The position numbers were made by a program, and so were the translations under genes. Shown here one piece after another: positions 16,947 through 25,619 of a stretch of 39,548 nt of DNA; position 1 is the first letter of the stretch, and every line of letters begins with the position of its first letter. The stretch spans positions 1 through 39,548 of the forward strand of contig DAITMF010000032.1 of the NCBI GenBank assembly GCA_036835325.1. Reading direction: 5' to 3'. The stretch comes from CAMCHP01 sp036835325 (GTDB lineage Bacteria; Bacteroidota; Bacteroidia; Flavobacteriales_D; Sanyastnellaceae). The notes under the pieces are model-generated. The model did not search any database and was not told the origin of the DNA. It saw only the letters and a program-made list of their open reading frames with translations.

Positions 16947-17900
16947 ATGAAATACGTTTTTGCTGTGCTTTTTTCGCTGTGTACCGTTCTTGGATGGGCA
17001 AACGAGAACCGCATTTCGCGCAGCCAGTACATTTCGCAATGGAAGGAAGTGGCCATTGACAACATGGTCAAGCATGGTATTCCGGCGAGTATTACCCTAG
17101 CCCAGGGCATTTTGGAGAGCGGCGATGGCAATAGCCAGCTAGCAAGCAAGTCGAACAACCATTTCGGCATCAAGTGCCACAGCGATTGGCAGGGCAAAAA
17201 AGTGTACCACGACGACGATGCCAAGGGCGAGTGTTTTCGCAAGTACGACAACGCCCGCGAATCGTTCGCTGACCACTCGGTGTTCTTGAAAAAGCCTCGG
17301 TATGCGCCACTTTTTGAGCTTGACATTACCGATTACAAGGCGTGGGCACACGGGTTAAAAAAGGCCGGCTATGCCACCAACCCGAAATACGCCCAGCTGC
17401 TGATCGACATCATTGAAGCGAACGATCTTACCCAGTATGACTTGGAGGGTCTTGCCCGCATGACCGCAGGCACCCCTGTTGTCGACGCCAAGTCGTCGCG
17501 AAAAAACCGCGCCAACGCCAAACGTGACAACAACGATGGCTTTGGCACCCTTGACCTCGCCGCCAGCCGTTCGGTTGAGCTTAGCCGCAACCGCATCAAG
17601 TACACTTACGGCAAAGAAGGCGACAGTTTTGAGAGTATCGCCGAAGAACTCGACATGATGGCTTGGCAAATACGCAAGTACAACGACTTTGCCCGCAACC
17701 ACAAAATCAAGGCCGGCGAAATCATTTATTTGCAGCCCAAGCGTGCACGCTCCAGCGAGCACAGCCACACCGTTCAGGAAGGTGAAACCTTGTGGGACAT
17801 TAGCCAGCGGCACGGTGTGAAGATGAAGAACATCGTGAAGCGGAACGGACTGACCGAGGGGCAAGAGCCTTCAGCAGGAACCGTTTTGAAGTTGCGCTAA
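16947..17900 (+). CDS. Exported N-acetylglucosaminidase (GH73) with two LysM domains
   Basis: A 317-residue cell-wall hydrolase. The signal peptide is MKYVFAVLFSLCTVLGWA. A glucosaminidase (FlgJ/LytG-like, GH73) domain follows at about 22-165, with the likely catalytic Glu57 in LAQGILESG and the family motif NNHFGIKC. A linker rich in Asn/Lys/Arg then leads to two LysM peptidoglycan-binding repeats near the C-terminus (YTYGKEGDSFESIAEEL and HTVQEGETLWDISQRHG). It should cleave glycan strands during growth or division. The ATG at 16947 begins the signal peptide; an extended reading frame from 16731 crosses the promoter region and the divergent lipoprotein gene and is rejected. Confidence 0.93.
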   Translation: MKYVFAVLFSLCTVLGWANENRISRSQYISQWKEVAIDNMVKHGIPASITLAQGILESGDGNSQLASKSNNHFGIKCHSDWQGKKVYHDDDAKGECFRKYDNARESFADHSVFLKKPRYAPLFELDITDYKAWAHGLKKAGYATNPKYAQLLIDIIEANDLTQYDLEGLARMTAGTPVVDAKSSRKNRANAKRDNNDGFGTLDLAASRSVELSRNRIKYTYGKEGDSFESIAEELDMMAWQIRKYNDFARNHKIKAGEIIYLQPKRARSSEHSHTVQEGETLWDISQRHGVKMKNIVKRNGLTEGQEPSAGTVLKLR

Positions 17901-17945
17901 GGGAAAATCACCCGAATGGGTGACCCCTTTCGGTTCTGAATCGAG

Positions 17946-17953
17946 CAGTTTTG
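17946..17953 (+). promoter_or_regulatory. Possible promoter of the repeat/dockerin gene pair
   Basis: CAGTTTTG is one mismatch from TAnnTTTG. It lies 41 bases before the ATG at 17995 and 20 bases before the alternative ATG at 17974. Confidence 0.3.
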
Positions 17954-17994
17954 CGTTGAACCCGGCATTCTGTATGTCGCAAATACGCTTGACC

Positions 17995-20217
17995 ATGCTT
18001 CGCTTTCTCTCGTTTTTCGGACTACTTCTTGTTTCAACACCTTTGTTTGCGCAGCCCGCAAATGACAATTGTGCCAATGCCACCTCACTTATTGTAGGCA
18101 CTGAATGCACACCCCAGAACTTCACATCAATCGGCGCAACGAGCGAACCCACAACGGTTGCAGCCAATCCGAACTGTGGATTGTATTCGGGAGGTGACGT
18201 TTGGTTCACCTTTGAAGTGCCCGCATCCGGTGACTTCCGCATCCAAATAACAAGCAGCGGAAACAATGCCCAGTGGGCCTTGTACAGCGGAAGTTGCGGC
18301 AACTTCGTTCAAGAAACCTGCGCAACGGTGATCAACCAACTGAATCAGAACTTTAACCGCGACGATTTGGCCAACCAAACGGTTTACCTGCGTGTTTGGC
18401 GCTTTAACAATGCCGCGGGCATCGATTTTGCATTGTGTGTGCGCGAGATTGAACGGCCGGCCAATGACGACTGTGCCAATGCCATTGCCCTGCCCGTAGG
18501 CACGAGTTGCATACCCGAAACGTTTACCACAGAGTTCGCTACCACAGAAAGTACCAGCGTTGTGGGCAACCCCAGTTGCAGTGTATTTGCAGGAAACGAC
18601 ATTTGGTTCTCGCTGGAGGTGCCTGCTTCAGGGAATTTTAGGATTCAAGCCTCCGGAACCAGCGTACAATGGGAGCTGTACAGCGGCAGCTGCGGCGCGC
18701 TCAACAGTGTGGCATGCGCTTCATCAAACCCGCAATTGAATCAGAATTTCATTCGTCCCGACCTCGCCGGCACTACCCTATTGCTGCGGGCCTTCCGATT
18801 CAACAGCACAACGGCTGCCGACTACAGCTTTTGCGTGCAAGAAATCACACCCATTGCCAATGACAATTGCATAAACGCTTTAGGCCTGCCTGTGTCAGCA
18901 GAATGCACCGCACAGAGCTTCACCACAGAATTTGCAACAAGCGACCCACCCTCAACCGCCCCAAATCCCGCCTGTGGCGTTTACCAAGGGAACGACGTGT
19001 GGTTCACATTTGACACCCCGATCAGCGGCAACTTCCGCATTCAAATGACCACACCGGGCTTGAATGCGCAATGGCAACTCTACACCGGTACCTGTGGCAA
19101 CTTTACACCGGTGGTATGTGCAAGTGCAACCGATCAGCTATCACAGAACTTTGCCAACCCAAGCTTAGGCGGGCAAACACTTTACCTGCGCGTGTGGCGG
19201 TTTAACAGCTCTGCTGCTGCCAACTTCGACCTGTGCATCGTTGACATCACCCCACCCCAAAACGACAACTGCATCGATGCCATTGCCGGTGTTGTTCAAC
19301 TGAACTGCAACTACGTCGCCTTCAGCGGTCAACTGGCGAGCACAGAGCCCGGCATAGCCCCCACCCCAAGCTGCGGATTGTTTCAAGGCGGCGACGTGTG
19401 GTTCACCTTCACTTCACCGACCTCAGGTCAGTTTGCTGTTGATGTTCAACACCTCAGCGGATCAACGACCTATTTCGCCATTTACTCAGGCAATTGTGGC
19501 GCACTCACTGAAATTGCATGCAGCGCGGCAGGGCAAGCAAACTTTAATGACATTGCACTGGGCGCACAACAGTTCTATCTCCGGGTTTGGGCCTTCAACT
19601 CGATACAAGGAAGCCAATTTGAACTCTGTGCAATCAATACAACCGTAGCCCCCAATGACAACTGTGTCGATGCGATTCCGCTCACCGTCAACACCGAAAC
19701 CTGTATCCTTAGCGAATACAACAATTTAGGAGCTACCAATGAACCCGGTGTGGCCCCGGCGCCGAGCTGTGGCGTTTACCTAAGTGGTGATGTCTGGTTC
19801 ACTTTTGAAGTCCCTCAAGACCTCGCAATCACAGTACGCATCGACGGCGCCAACAACAGCAATTACCAAGGCGCCATTTACTCGGGAACCTGTGGCAACT
19901 TGACCGAAGAGTATTGCATCGGTCTGTCAGGAGGAGTAAACATCATCAACAGCGGTCTTGAAGGCGAAACACTGTACTTAAGGGTGTGGCGATTCAACTC
20001 GACACTTGGCGGCTCGTTCGACGTGTGTGTAGGTGGTATTGATTGTGCTGCCGATTTCAATTTCGACGGACTGATAAACGCCACTGACCTGGCCGTTATT
20101 CTGTCAGACATCGGTTGCACAGGCAGCTGCGCAGGAGACATCAACGCTGATGGACTTGTAAACGGCAGCGACATTGGCATCTTTTTGAGCTTGTTTGGAT
20201 CGGTGTGTGAGCCGTAA
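17995..20217 (+). CDS. Secreted five-repeat protein with dockerin-like C-terminus (paralogue A)
   Basis: A 740-residue exported protein of unknown role. The signal peptide (MLRFLSFFGLLLVSTPLFAQ) is followed by five tandem domains of about 131-134 residues. Each starts with a P/A-x-NDNC motif and contains G-x-DVWFTF, SG-x-F, LYSG-x-CG and LYLRVWRFN. Six Cys recur per domain, suggesting disulphides. The domains look like beta-sandwiches (inference). Residues 684-740 form a dockerin-like duplicated EF-hand segment (DFNFDGLINATDL and DINADGLVNGSDIG) flanked by Cys pairs. No T9SS sorting domain is seen. The start could also be ATG 17974. The next gene is a paralogue of the same layout. Confidence 0.85.
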   Translation: MLRFLSFFGLLLVSTPLFAQPANDNCANATSLIVGTECTPQNFTSIGATSEPTTVAANPNCGLYSGGDVWFTFEVPASGDFRIQITSSGNNAQWALYSGSCGNFVQETCATVINQLNQNFNRDDLANQTVYLRVWRFNNAAGIDFALCVREIERPANDDCANAIALPVGTSCIPETFTTEFATTESTSVVGNPSCSVFAGNDIWFSLEVPASGNFRIQASGTSVQWELYSGSCGALNSVACASSNPQLNQNFIRPDLAGTTLLLRAFRFNSTTAADYSFCVQEITPIANDNCINALGLPVSAECTAQSFTTEFATSDPPSTAPNPACGVYQGNDVWFTFDTPISGNFRIQMTTPGLNAQWQLYTGTCGNFTPVVCASATDQLSQNFANPSLGGQTLYLRVWRFNSSAAANFDLCIVDITPPQNDNCIDAIAGVVQLNCNYVAFSGQLASTEPGIAPTPSCGLFQGGDVWFTFTSPTSGQFAVDVQHLSGSTTYFAIYSGNCGALTEIACSAAGQANFNDIALGAQQFYLRVWAFNSIQGSQFELCAINTTVAPNDNCVDAIPLTVNTETCILSEYNNLGATNEPGVAPAPSCGVYLSGDVWFTFEVPQDLAITVRIDGANNSNYQGAIYSGTCGNLTEEYCIGLSGGVNIINSGLEGETLYLRVWRFNSTLGGSFDVCVGGIDCAADFNFDGLINATDLAVILSDIGCTGSCAGDINADGLVNGSDIGIFLSLFGSVCEP
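18055..20040 (+). repeat. Five tandem ~400-bp repeats in paralogue A
   Basis: Repeat units start near 18055, 18457, 18853, 19255 and 19648, so the periods are 402, 396, 402 and 393 bases. The protein level is conserved (NDNC, DVWFTF, LYSGxCG, LYLRVWRFN), while the DNA has diverged. Confidence 0.85.
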
Positions 20218-20231
20218 TTGATAGCCACGGC

Positions 20232-20263
20232 ATTGCGCTTCATACTTTCGAATGAAACGCAAT
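20232..20263 (+). other. Hairpin after paralogue A
   Basis: A 12-bp stem (20232-20243 with 20252-20263, one mismatch, 8-base loop) lies 15 bases after the stop of paralogue A. It has no T-run, so it is not a clear intrinsic terminator. Confidence 0.45.
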
Positions 20264-20275
20264 AGCGATGACAAT

Positions 20276-20331
20276 AAGAGATTTGGAGGCGTTTCAAGCT
20301 GTATAGGGCTTGAAGCAGCCACAAATCTCTT
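20276..20331 (+). promoter_or_regulatory. Two-tier hairpin ending 5 bases before the paralogue B start
   Basis: The outer stem is a perfect 10 bp (20276-20285 with 20322-20331). The inner stem is 9 bp with one wobble (20291-20299 with 20308-20316), the loop is 8 bases, and a 5/5 internal loop separates the stems. It lies directly against the ATG at 20337 and could control translation or mRNA stability of paralogue B. Confidence 0.45.
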
Positions 20332-20336
20332 CTGTT

Positions 20337-22583
20337 ATGAAACACCTCCTGAATATCTTGCTGTTCGCGCTAGCATCGCTTCTTTCAGCTATGGGCGCTT
20401 TATTAGCGCAGCCCACCAACGATGAGTGTTCCGATGCAATCGTCATCTCGGTTGGCAATGAATGCACGCCCGAAGCGTTCAGCACGGCTGACGCCACCAC
20501 GGAAAGCACCGATGTGGCTCAAAACCCGACATGTGGTTTTTACCAAGGCAACGACGTGTGGTTCACCTTCACGGCACCTACGTCGGGCCAATTCAGAATC
20601 GAAGTTGAAGCACCCGGAAACAACGCCACTTGGGTGCTGTACTCGGGAAGCTGCGGTGAGTTCAACCAAATTCTATGTGCTTCTGATGCGCAGAACATCC
20701 GCCGAAACTTCAACGACCCCGCCCTTGGTGGCATGCAGCTCTACCTTAGGGTATTCCGCTTTGCGAGCACTACACCCGTCGATTTCACCTTGTGCATCTT
20801 CGAGATTGACCCGCCTGTAAACGACAACTGTGAAAATGCTACTGCCATTACAGTGACCGATGAATGCGAACCGCAGAACTTCTCTACGTCGTTCGCAACA
20901 GCCCAATCGAGCACCGTTGCACCTTCGCCCTCGTGCGGTTTCTTTCAGGGTAACGACGTGTGGTTTACCTTCACGGCACCCGCATCGGGCCAATTCAGAA
21001 TCGAAGTTGAAGCAATCGGAAACAATGCTACTTGGGTGTTGTACTCAGGAAGCTGCGGTGAGTTCAACCAAATTCTGTGTGCATCTTCCGGAAACGACAT
21101 CCGCCGAAACTTCAACGACCCTGACCTTGGTGGTATGCAGCTCTACCTTAGGGTATTCCGCTTTGCAAACACTACACCCATCGATTTTACCTTGTGCATT
21201 TTTGAGACCGAACCTCCTGTCAATGACAACTGTGCGAACGCGCTCTACATTGACCTTAATGAAGTGTGTCAAGGCGAGGTGTATACAACCCAATACGCTA
21301 CGACTGAAGCTACAAGCGTGGTACCAAATCCAAGTTGTGGATTCTTTGCCGGGAACGATGTTTGGTTCACCTTCAATGTTCCGGCCAACGGTGAGTTCAG
21401 AATCGACGCCTCGGCCAGCGCTATAAACTCAAGTTGGGCGCTGTATTCGGGTTCATGTGAAAACTTCACTCAACTTGCCTGCGCAGGTTCAGGCAGCCAA
21501 TTGCAACAGAACTTCGCACTTCCTGAGTTGGCCGGACAACTGTTGTACCTGCGTGTGTTCAGGTTTGCTTCGACTGTTGCAATGGATTTCAATATTTGTA
21601 TTTTTGAAATAGCCACACCCGTTAACGACAACTGCGCAAATGCCCTCGAGCTACTCGGATCGACGGAGTGCGCCCCCGAGGTCTTCAGCAGCGTGTTCAG
21701 CACCTCTGAGTCTGTCGACCTTGTTGGCGAACCGTCATGTGGGTTCTACACCGGAGGCGATACCTGGTTTCGCTTCACTGCTCCCGTTACCGGCCAATTC
21801 ACCACCGAAACGCAGCATTTCAGTGGGCCATCGACACACCTCAGCTTGTACAGTGGTTCGTGTGGCGCATTCATTGAAATCGATTGCAATGCCACCGGTT
21901 TGGCCTCGTACAACGACCCAAACTGCGCCAATCAAGAACTCTACCTCCGATTCTGGGCGCAGGGATCGGCCCAAGGAAGCACCTTCAGCGTGTGCTTGGT
22001 GTTTCATGAACCACCTGCAAATGACCTGTGTGAAAATGCCTTCACGCTGCCGTACAACGAACTGGCTTGTGAGCCAAGCAGCTACACTACTGCATTTGCA
22101 TCGTGGTCAGCTGAACAGCAAGCAGCTCCGGGGTGTGGCGGTTTTACCGGTGGAGATGTGTGGTTTACTTTACAAATGCCCGAGTCAGGACCGGTTCAAC
22201 TGCAACTTGATGGAAGCGCCAACGCGCTTTACTATGCTGCCGTGTATACAGTCAACTGCCAATCGCTTGTTCAACAGTACTGCATAGGATCAAGCGGCGC
22301 GCTGAACATTGTAAACAATTCGCTCGCCGGTGAAAACCTGCTCATTCGGGTTTGGCGCTTTGGCAATTCTGAAGGTGGGGAATTTACACTCTGTGCCGGC
22401 CCTGCAAACTGCCTTGCCGATTTCAACTTCGACGGCCTGGTGAACAGCACCGACCTTAGTCTTTTCTTAGCCGAGTTCGGCTGTAGTGGCACATGCAGCA
22501 CCGATTTAAACGGCGACACGATTGTAAACAGTACTGACCTGTCGATTTTCCTCAGTGCATTTAGCGCACTCTGCATCAATTAA
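20337..22583 (+). CDS. Secreted five-repeat protein with dockerin-like C-terminus (paralogue B)
   Basis: A 748-residue paralogue of the preceding gene with the same architecture: signal peptide (MKHLLNILLFALASLLSAMGALLAQ), then five Cys-rich domains with NDxC, DVWFTF, LYSGSCG and LYLRVFRF motifs. Residues 692-748 are a dockerin-like duplicated EF-hand pair (DFNFDGLVNSTDL, DLNGDTIVNSTDL). The first two domains are nearly identical in DNA, pointing to a recent internal duplication or gene conversion. The ATG at 20337 begins the signal peptide. The role is unknown; a surface or matrix protein binding Ca2+ through its C-terminus is plausible but inferred. A partner cohesin is not encoded in the window. 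Confidence 0.85.
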   Translation: MKHLLNILLFALASLLSAMGALLAQPTNDECSDAIVISVGNECTPEAFSTADATTESTDVAQNPTCGFYQGNDVWFTFTAPTSGQFRIEVEAPGNNATWVLYSGSCGEFNQILCASDAQNIRRNFNDPALGGMQLYLRVFRFASTTPVDFTLCIFEIDPPVNDNCENATAITVTDECEPQNFSTSFATAQSSTVAPSPSCGFFQGNDVWFTFTAPASGQFRIEVEAIGNNATWVLYSGSCGEFNQILCASSGNDIRRNFNDPDLGGMQLYLRVFRFANTTPIDFTLCIFETEPPVNDNCANALYIDLNEVCQGEVYTTQYATTEATSVVPNPSCGFFAGNDVWFTFNVPANGEFRIDASASAINSSWALYSGSCENFTQLACAGSGSQLQQNFALPELAGQLLYLRVFRFASTVAMDFNICIFEIATPVNDNCANALELLGSTECAPEVFSSVFSTSESVDLVGEPSCGFYTGGDTWFRFTAPVTGQFTTETQHFSGPSTHLSLYSGSCGAFIEIDCNATGLASYNDPNCANQELYLRFWAQGSAQGSTFSVCLVFHEPPANDLCENAFTLPYNELACEPSSYTTAFASWSAEQQAAPGCGGFTGGDVWFTLQMPESGPVQLQLDGSANALYYAAVYTVNCQSLVQQYCIGSSGALNIVNNSLAGENLLIRVWRFGNSEGGEFTLCAGPANCLADFNFDGLVNSTDLSLFLAEFGCSGTCSTDLNGDTIVNSTDLSIFLSAFSALCIN
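20412..22400 (+). repeat. Five tandem ~402-bp repeats in paralogue B
   Basis: Repeat units start near 20412, 20814, 21216, 21618 and 22014 (periods 402, 402, 402 and 396). The stretch 20550-20831 is almost identical to 20952-21233 at the DNA level. Confidence 0.9.
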
Positions 22584-22599
22584 GCACTTGGGCATTGAG

Positions 22600-22607
22600 T
22601 ACATTTA
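22600..22607 (+). promoter_or_regulatory. Possible -7 element of the signalling operon
   Basis: TACATTTA is one mismatch from TAnnTTTG. It ends 7 bases before the histidine kinase ATG, which would give a near-leaderless mRNA. Confidence 0.35.
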
Positions 22608-22613
22608 CCGGCA

Positions 22614-25601
22614 ATGCAGCCGGACGTGAAAACCCTGTTTCTCCTGATTCATCTGACAATGCTCGGCTACGCCCAGTCTTTGGCGCAAGAGTTTAGCATC
22701 CAACGGTTTGGGTTGAATGATGGGTTGCCCCAATCTGAAATCCGCACCTTGTTTGAAGACAGCCGCGGCGCGCTTTGGGTTGGCACCGCCGGAGGCGGTG
22801 CTGCCCGCTACGACGGTCGCCGCTTTGAGGTCATTCACCGCAGCCACGGACTCCCCGGAAACGAAGTCCGCAGCTTCGCTGAAACGTCAAACGGCAGCAT
22901 CCTCATCGGAACCGATGCCGGCGCAGTGAACTACAACGGTTTGAAAATGGATCGGCTGCCCGGAGGTTTAAGCGCTGCTTCGGTGTACGCCATTCACGTC
23001 AACAACGACGGCAGTATCCTGATTGGGGCTGAAGATAGCCTCTACCACCTTTCAAACGAGCTCGTCCCCATCCGCGCAAGCGAAACAAACGACCCCATTG
23101 TTGATTTTGTTTGCTACGGAACGGCCACCTACGGATGCGGACACCTCGGTCTGTACACCATTGCCTGCACCGATTCAATTGTGGTCAATAAGGTGTTTTC
23201 AAACGGCGTTATGCGCGCCGAGCAACTCTTTGTGAGTGAGCGTTTCGGACTGACCATGGTCACCTATGGCAATGGCGCCTGGCGCTTTGACACCACCACG
23301 CAGCGCGCTGAACAGCTGCGCATCGGTGTGCCCATGCTCGCGCACGATGGAATTGAAATGCCCGATAAGCGCACTGCATTTGCCACCCACGATGCCGGCA
23401 TTCTTCTATTCGATGCTGAGAATAAAGCTACGGTTCTCGACACTGAAAGCGGCCTGCCTCGGAACAACATCCGGTGTTTGCTCAATGACCGTTGGGGCAA
23501 CCTTTGGGCAGGCAGCACCGGCAGCGGCCTGCTGCAAATCAGCCGAAGGCCGTTCGAACACCTCATCTACACGCTGCCGGGAAGGCAAAACCCGGAACCC
23601 ATCTACGCCATTGCCGGCCACGACACCCTGCTTTACCTCGCCATTGGCAACGAAGGCATTGGCGTTTTTAGCGACCTGCGAAGGGTCGCCGACCCCTTGC
23701 TTGATCGGCTCCGTACCAAGTCAAAAGCCCTGCTGATTGACCGCCAAAATCGGCTTTGGATAGGCACCGAAAACGACGGCGTGTACCTGCGCGAAGACGA
23801 CCGACTGGTGCACCTCGACGGCAATGACGGCTTGGGAGGCTCGTTTACGCGCGGATTTGCCGAAGACCCGGCCGGCCGCATCTGGGTTGCCACATTGGGT
23901 GGAGGCATAACTCGTATTGAAGAAGGCCGCAACAGCGATGGCGAACGCCGCTTCGTGACACGCATCTACAACCGCCGTACCGGCTTGGCCGACGACCGCA
24001 TCAACTGCATTTTGGCCGAAGAAACGGGCGGCATTTGGTACGGCACCGGCAACGGTAGCATTGGCTTCATTGACGGATTTAGCGACGAAAGCACCCATTT
24101 TTCGCTCAGCGCGAGCGACCCCGTGAACAGCATTGCCCGCGACCGCCAAAATCGGCTCTGGGCAGCCTGCGCATCGGGCGATGTGTGGGTGCTCGAAAGC
24201 AATCCGGGAAGCCTACCTAAACGCCTCGAACTGCCCCGCGAACGTCCGTACACGCTGTATGCGATCGGCTGTGATTTTGACGGCCATTTGTGGCTGGGGG
24301 GCGCCGACGGCGCCTACCGGTACACGCTCAATGAACAGTCAGAAGTCATCGCCAGTGAGCGTTTTACCGAAGACGATGGATTCGAAAGCCTCGAAGTGTG
24401 CAGCAACGCCATCTTTGTTAGCCCTGCCGGAACCGTGTGCATTGGTGCACTTGAAGGCCTCTCCTTCTACCGGCGCGATGCCGACCGCAGCAGCGACAAC
24501 GACCGCAAACCCCTTGTACGCCTTGCGCACCCCCAACTTGCCTACCAGCCTTTTGAACTGTTGCCGCAACGCCGTTACCTGCGGGCATGGCATGCCCCTG
24601 CCGACACCCTTGTGCTCACCTACACCCAGAACAACTTGAGCTTTGAAGTGGAAGCGATACAGCTCAAGTATCCGCAAAATTTGAGTTACAGTTATTTCTT
24701 GGATGGATGGGGGGATGGATGGAGTCCACCGTCAAACCGCAATTTCATCTCTTTCAGCAATTTGGCCCCGGGCACCTACACCTTGCATTCGCGTGTGTGT
24801 GTGAAAGGCGATGCCTGCGCCGAAACCGAACCGGTCACCATCGTCATACTCAGGCCGTATTGGATGACCGACTGGTTCAGAAACACCGTCATTGCAGCGG
24901 CGCTGCTTCTTATTGCGTTTGCATTTGGTTTCTCTGTGTGGATTGTTCGGCGTCGCGCACGCCAGCGCAGCGAGCGCTTGCGGCTTGAGCGCGACGTCAT
25001 AGAACTCGAACAGCGCGCCCTGCGCTTGCAAATGAATCCGCACTTCATTTTCAACACCTTGAACGCCATTCAGGGCCTGATTGCCCGTGACGACAGCCGG
25101 TCAGCCCGTCAGTCGCTCAGCCGCTTCTCTCGTCTCATGCGTGAAATCTTGCAGAATTCACGCGAAGAGCGCATTTCACTCGCCGAAGAGCTCGAAACCC
25201 TCGAACACTACCTCGAACTCGCCCGGTTCACCCATGAGAACCTTTTTCACTACAGCCTTGCATGCGACAACGATGCTGCTGCATGTGAAGTGCCTCCGCT
25301 GCTGCTGCAACCTTTCGTTGAAAATGCGATTCTGCACGGACTGGTACCGGCAGGAGGTGGCGAGCTCATTGTCAGCGCACAGCTCATTGATGAACAGCGT
25401 CTTCGTCTTGTCGTTGAAGACAATGGCGTGGGCATGGCCGCCGCAGCGAAGACCAACGAAACCCACCGTTCAGCCGGACTTTCAGTCACGCTCGGACGGC
25501 TTCAACTCTTCGGTAGAAACAAGCTTTGGTTTGAAGAACCTGAAAAGGGCGGAACACGCGTTGTAATTGAATTATTTGTCGACGAAAATGCGGTATCTTA
25601 G
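22614..25601 (+). CDS. Sensor histidine kinase, periplasmic propeller + LytS-type kinase
   Basis: A 995-residue inner-membrane sensor. After a signal sequence, about residues 25-650 carry repeated two-component-regulator propeller motifs (DGLPQSEIRTLFEDSRGALWVGT, NNIRCLLNDRWGNLWAGS and others). A Y_Y_Y-like beta domain (LSYSYFLDGWGDGW) follows and leads to one membrane helix near 755-778. The cytoplasmic part is a LytS/YehU-type kinase (His_kinase family) with phospho-acceptor His810 in MNPHFIFNTLNAIQ, followed by an ATPase domain (VENAILHGL, VEDNGVGM). Such kinases normally pair with a LytTR response regulator, which is not in the window. It is 18 bases upstream of the NHL-TPR gene and probably shares its operon. 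Confidence 0.92.
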   Translation: MQPDVKTLFLLIHLTMLGYAQSLAQEFSIQRFGLNDGLPQSEIRTLFEDSRGALWVGTAGGGAARYDGRRFEVIHRSHGLPGNEVRSFAETSNGSILIGTDAGAVNYNGLKMDRLPGGLSAASVYAIHVNNDGSILIGAEDSLYHLSNELVPIRASETNDPIVDFVCYGTATYGCGHLGLYTIACTDSIVVNKVFSNGVMRAEQLFVSERFGLTMVTYGNGAWRFDTTTQRAEQLRIGVPMLAHDGIEMPDKRTAFATHDAGILLFDAENKATVLDTESGLPRNNIRCLLNDRWGNLWAGSTGSGLLQISRRPFEHLIYTLPGRQNPEPIYAIAGHDTLLYLAIGNEGIGVFSDLRRVADPLLDRLRTKSKALLIDRQNRLWIGTENDGVYLREDDRLVHLDGNDGLGGSFTRGFAEDPAGRIWVATLGGGITRIEEGRNSDGERRFVTRIYNRRTGLADDRINCILAEETGGIWYGTGNGSIGFIDGFSDESTHFSLSASDPVNSIARDRQNRLWAACASGDVWVLESNPGSLPKRLELPRERPYTLYAIGCDFDGHLWLGGADGAYRYTLNEQSEVIASERFTEDDGFESLEVCSNAIFVSPAGTVCIGALEGLSFYRRDADRSSDNDRKPLVRLAHPQLAYQPFELLPQRRYLRAWHAPADTLVLTYTQNNLSFEVEAIQLKYPQNLSYSYFLDGWGDGWSPPSNRNFISFSNLAPGTYTLHSRVCVKGDACAETEPVTIVILRPYWMTDWFRNTVIAAALLLIAFAFGFSVWIVRRRARQRSERLRLERDVIELEQRALRLQMNPHFIFNTLNAIQGLIARDDSRSARQSLSRFSRLMREILQNSREERISLAEELETLEHYLELARFTHENLFHYSLACDNDAAACEVPPLLLQPFVENAILHGLVPAGGGELIVSAQLIDEQRLRLVVEDNGVGMAAAAKTNETHRSAGLSVTLGRLQLFGRNKLWFEEPEKGGTRVVIELFVDENAVS
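23069..23086 (-). repeat. T-rich/hairpin/GATG repeat copy
   Basis: Minus strand: TTT, CGC-TTGC-GCG, GATG. It lies within the kinase coding region. Confidence 0.4.
24701..24721 (+). repeat. Double GGATGGATG repeat
   Basis: Two exact GGATGGATG copies (24701-24709 and 24713-24721) follow TTTCTT. They encode DGWGDGW in the Y_Y_Y-like domain. Confidence 0.5.
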
Positions 25602-25619
25602 TCACCGAAAACCAATGTG

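Noticed and set aside
16829..17326. Upstream extension of the lipoprotein gene to 17326
   Set aside because: It is antisense to the glucosaminidase, and the lipobox requires a start near 16828.
17995..22400. CRISPR-like repeated structure
   Set aside because: The ~400-base periodicity is coding and protein-conserved; there are no short identical repeats with unique spacers anywhere in the window.
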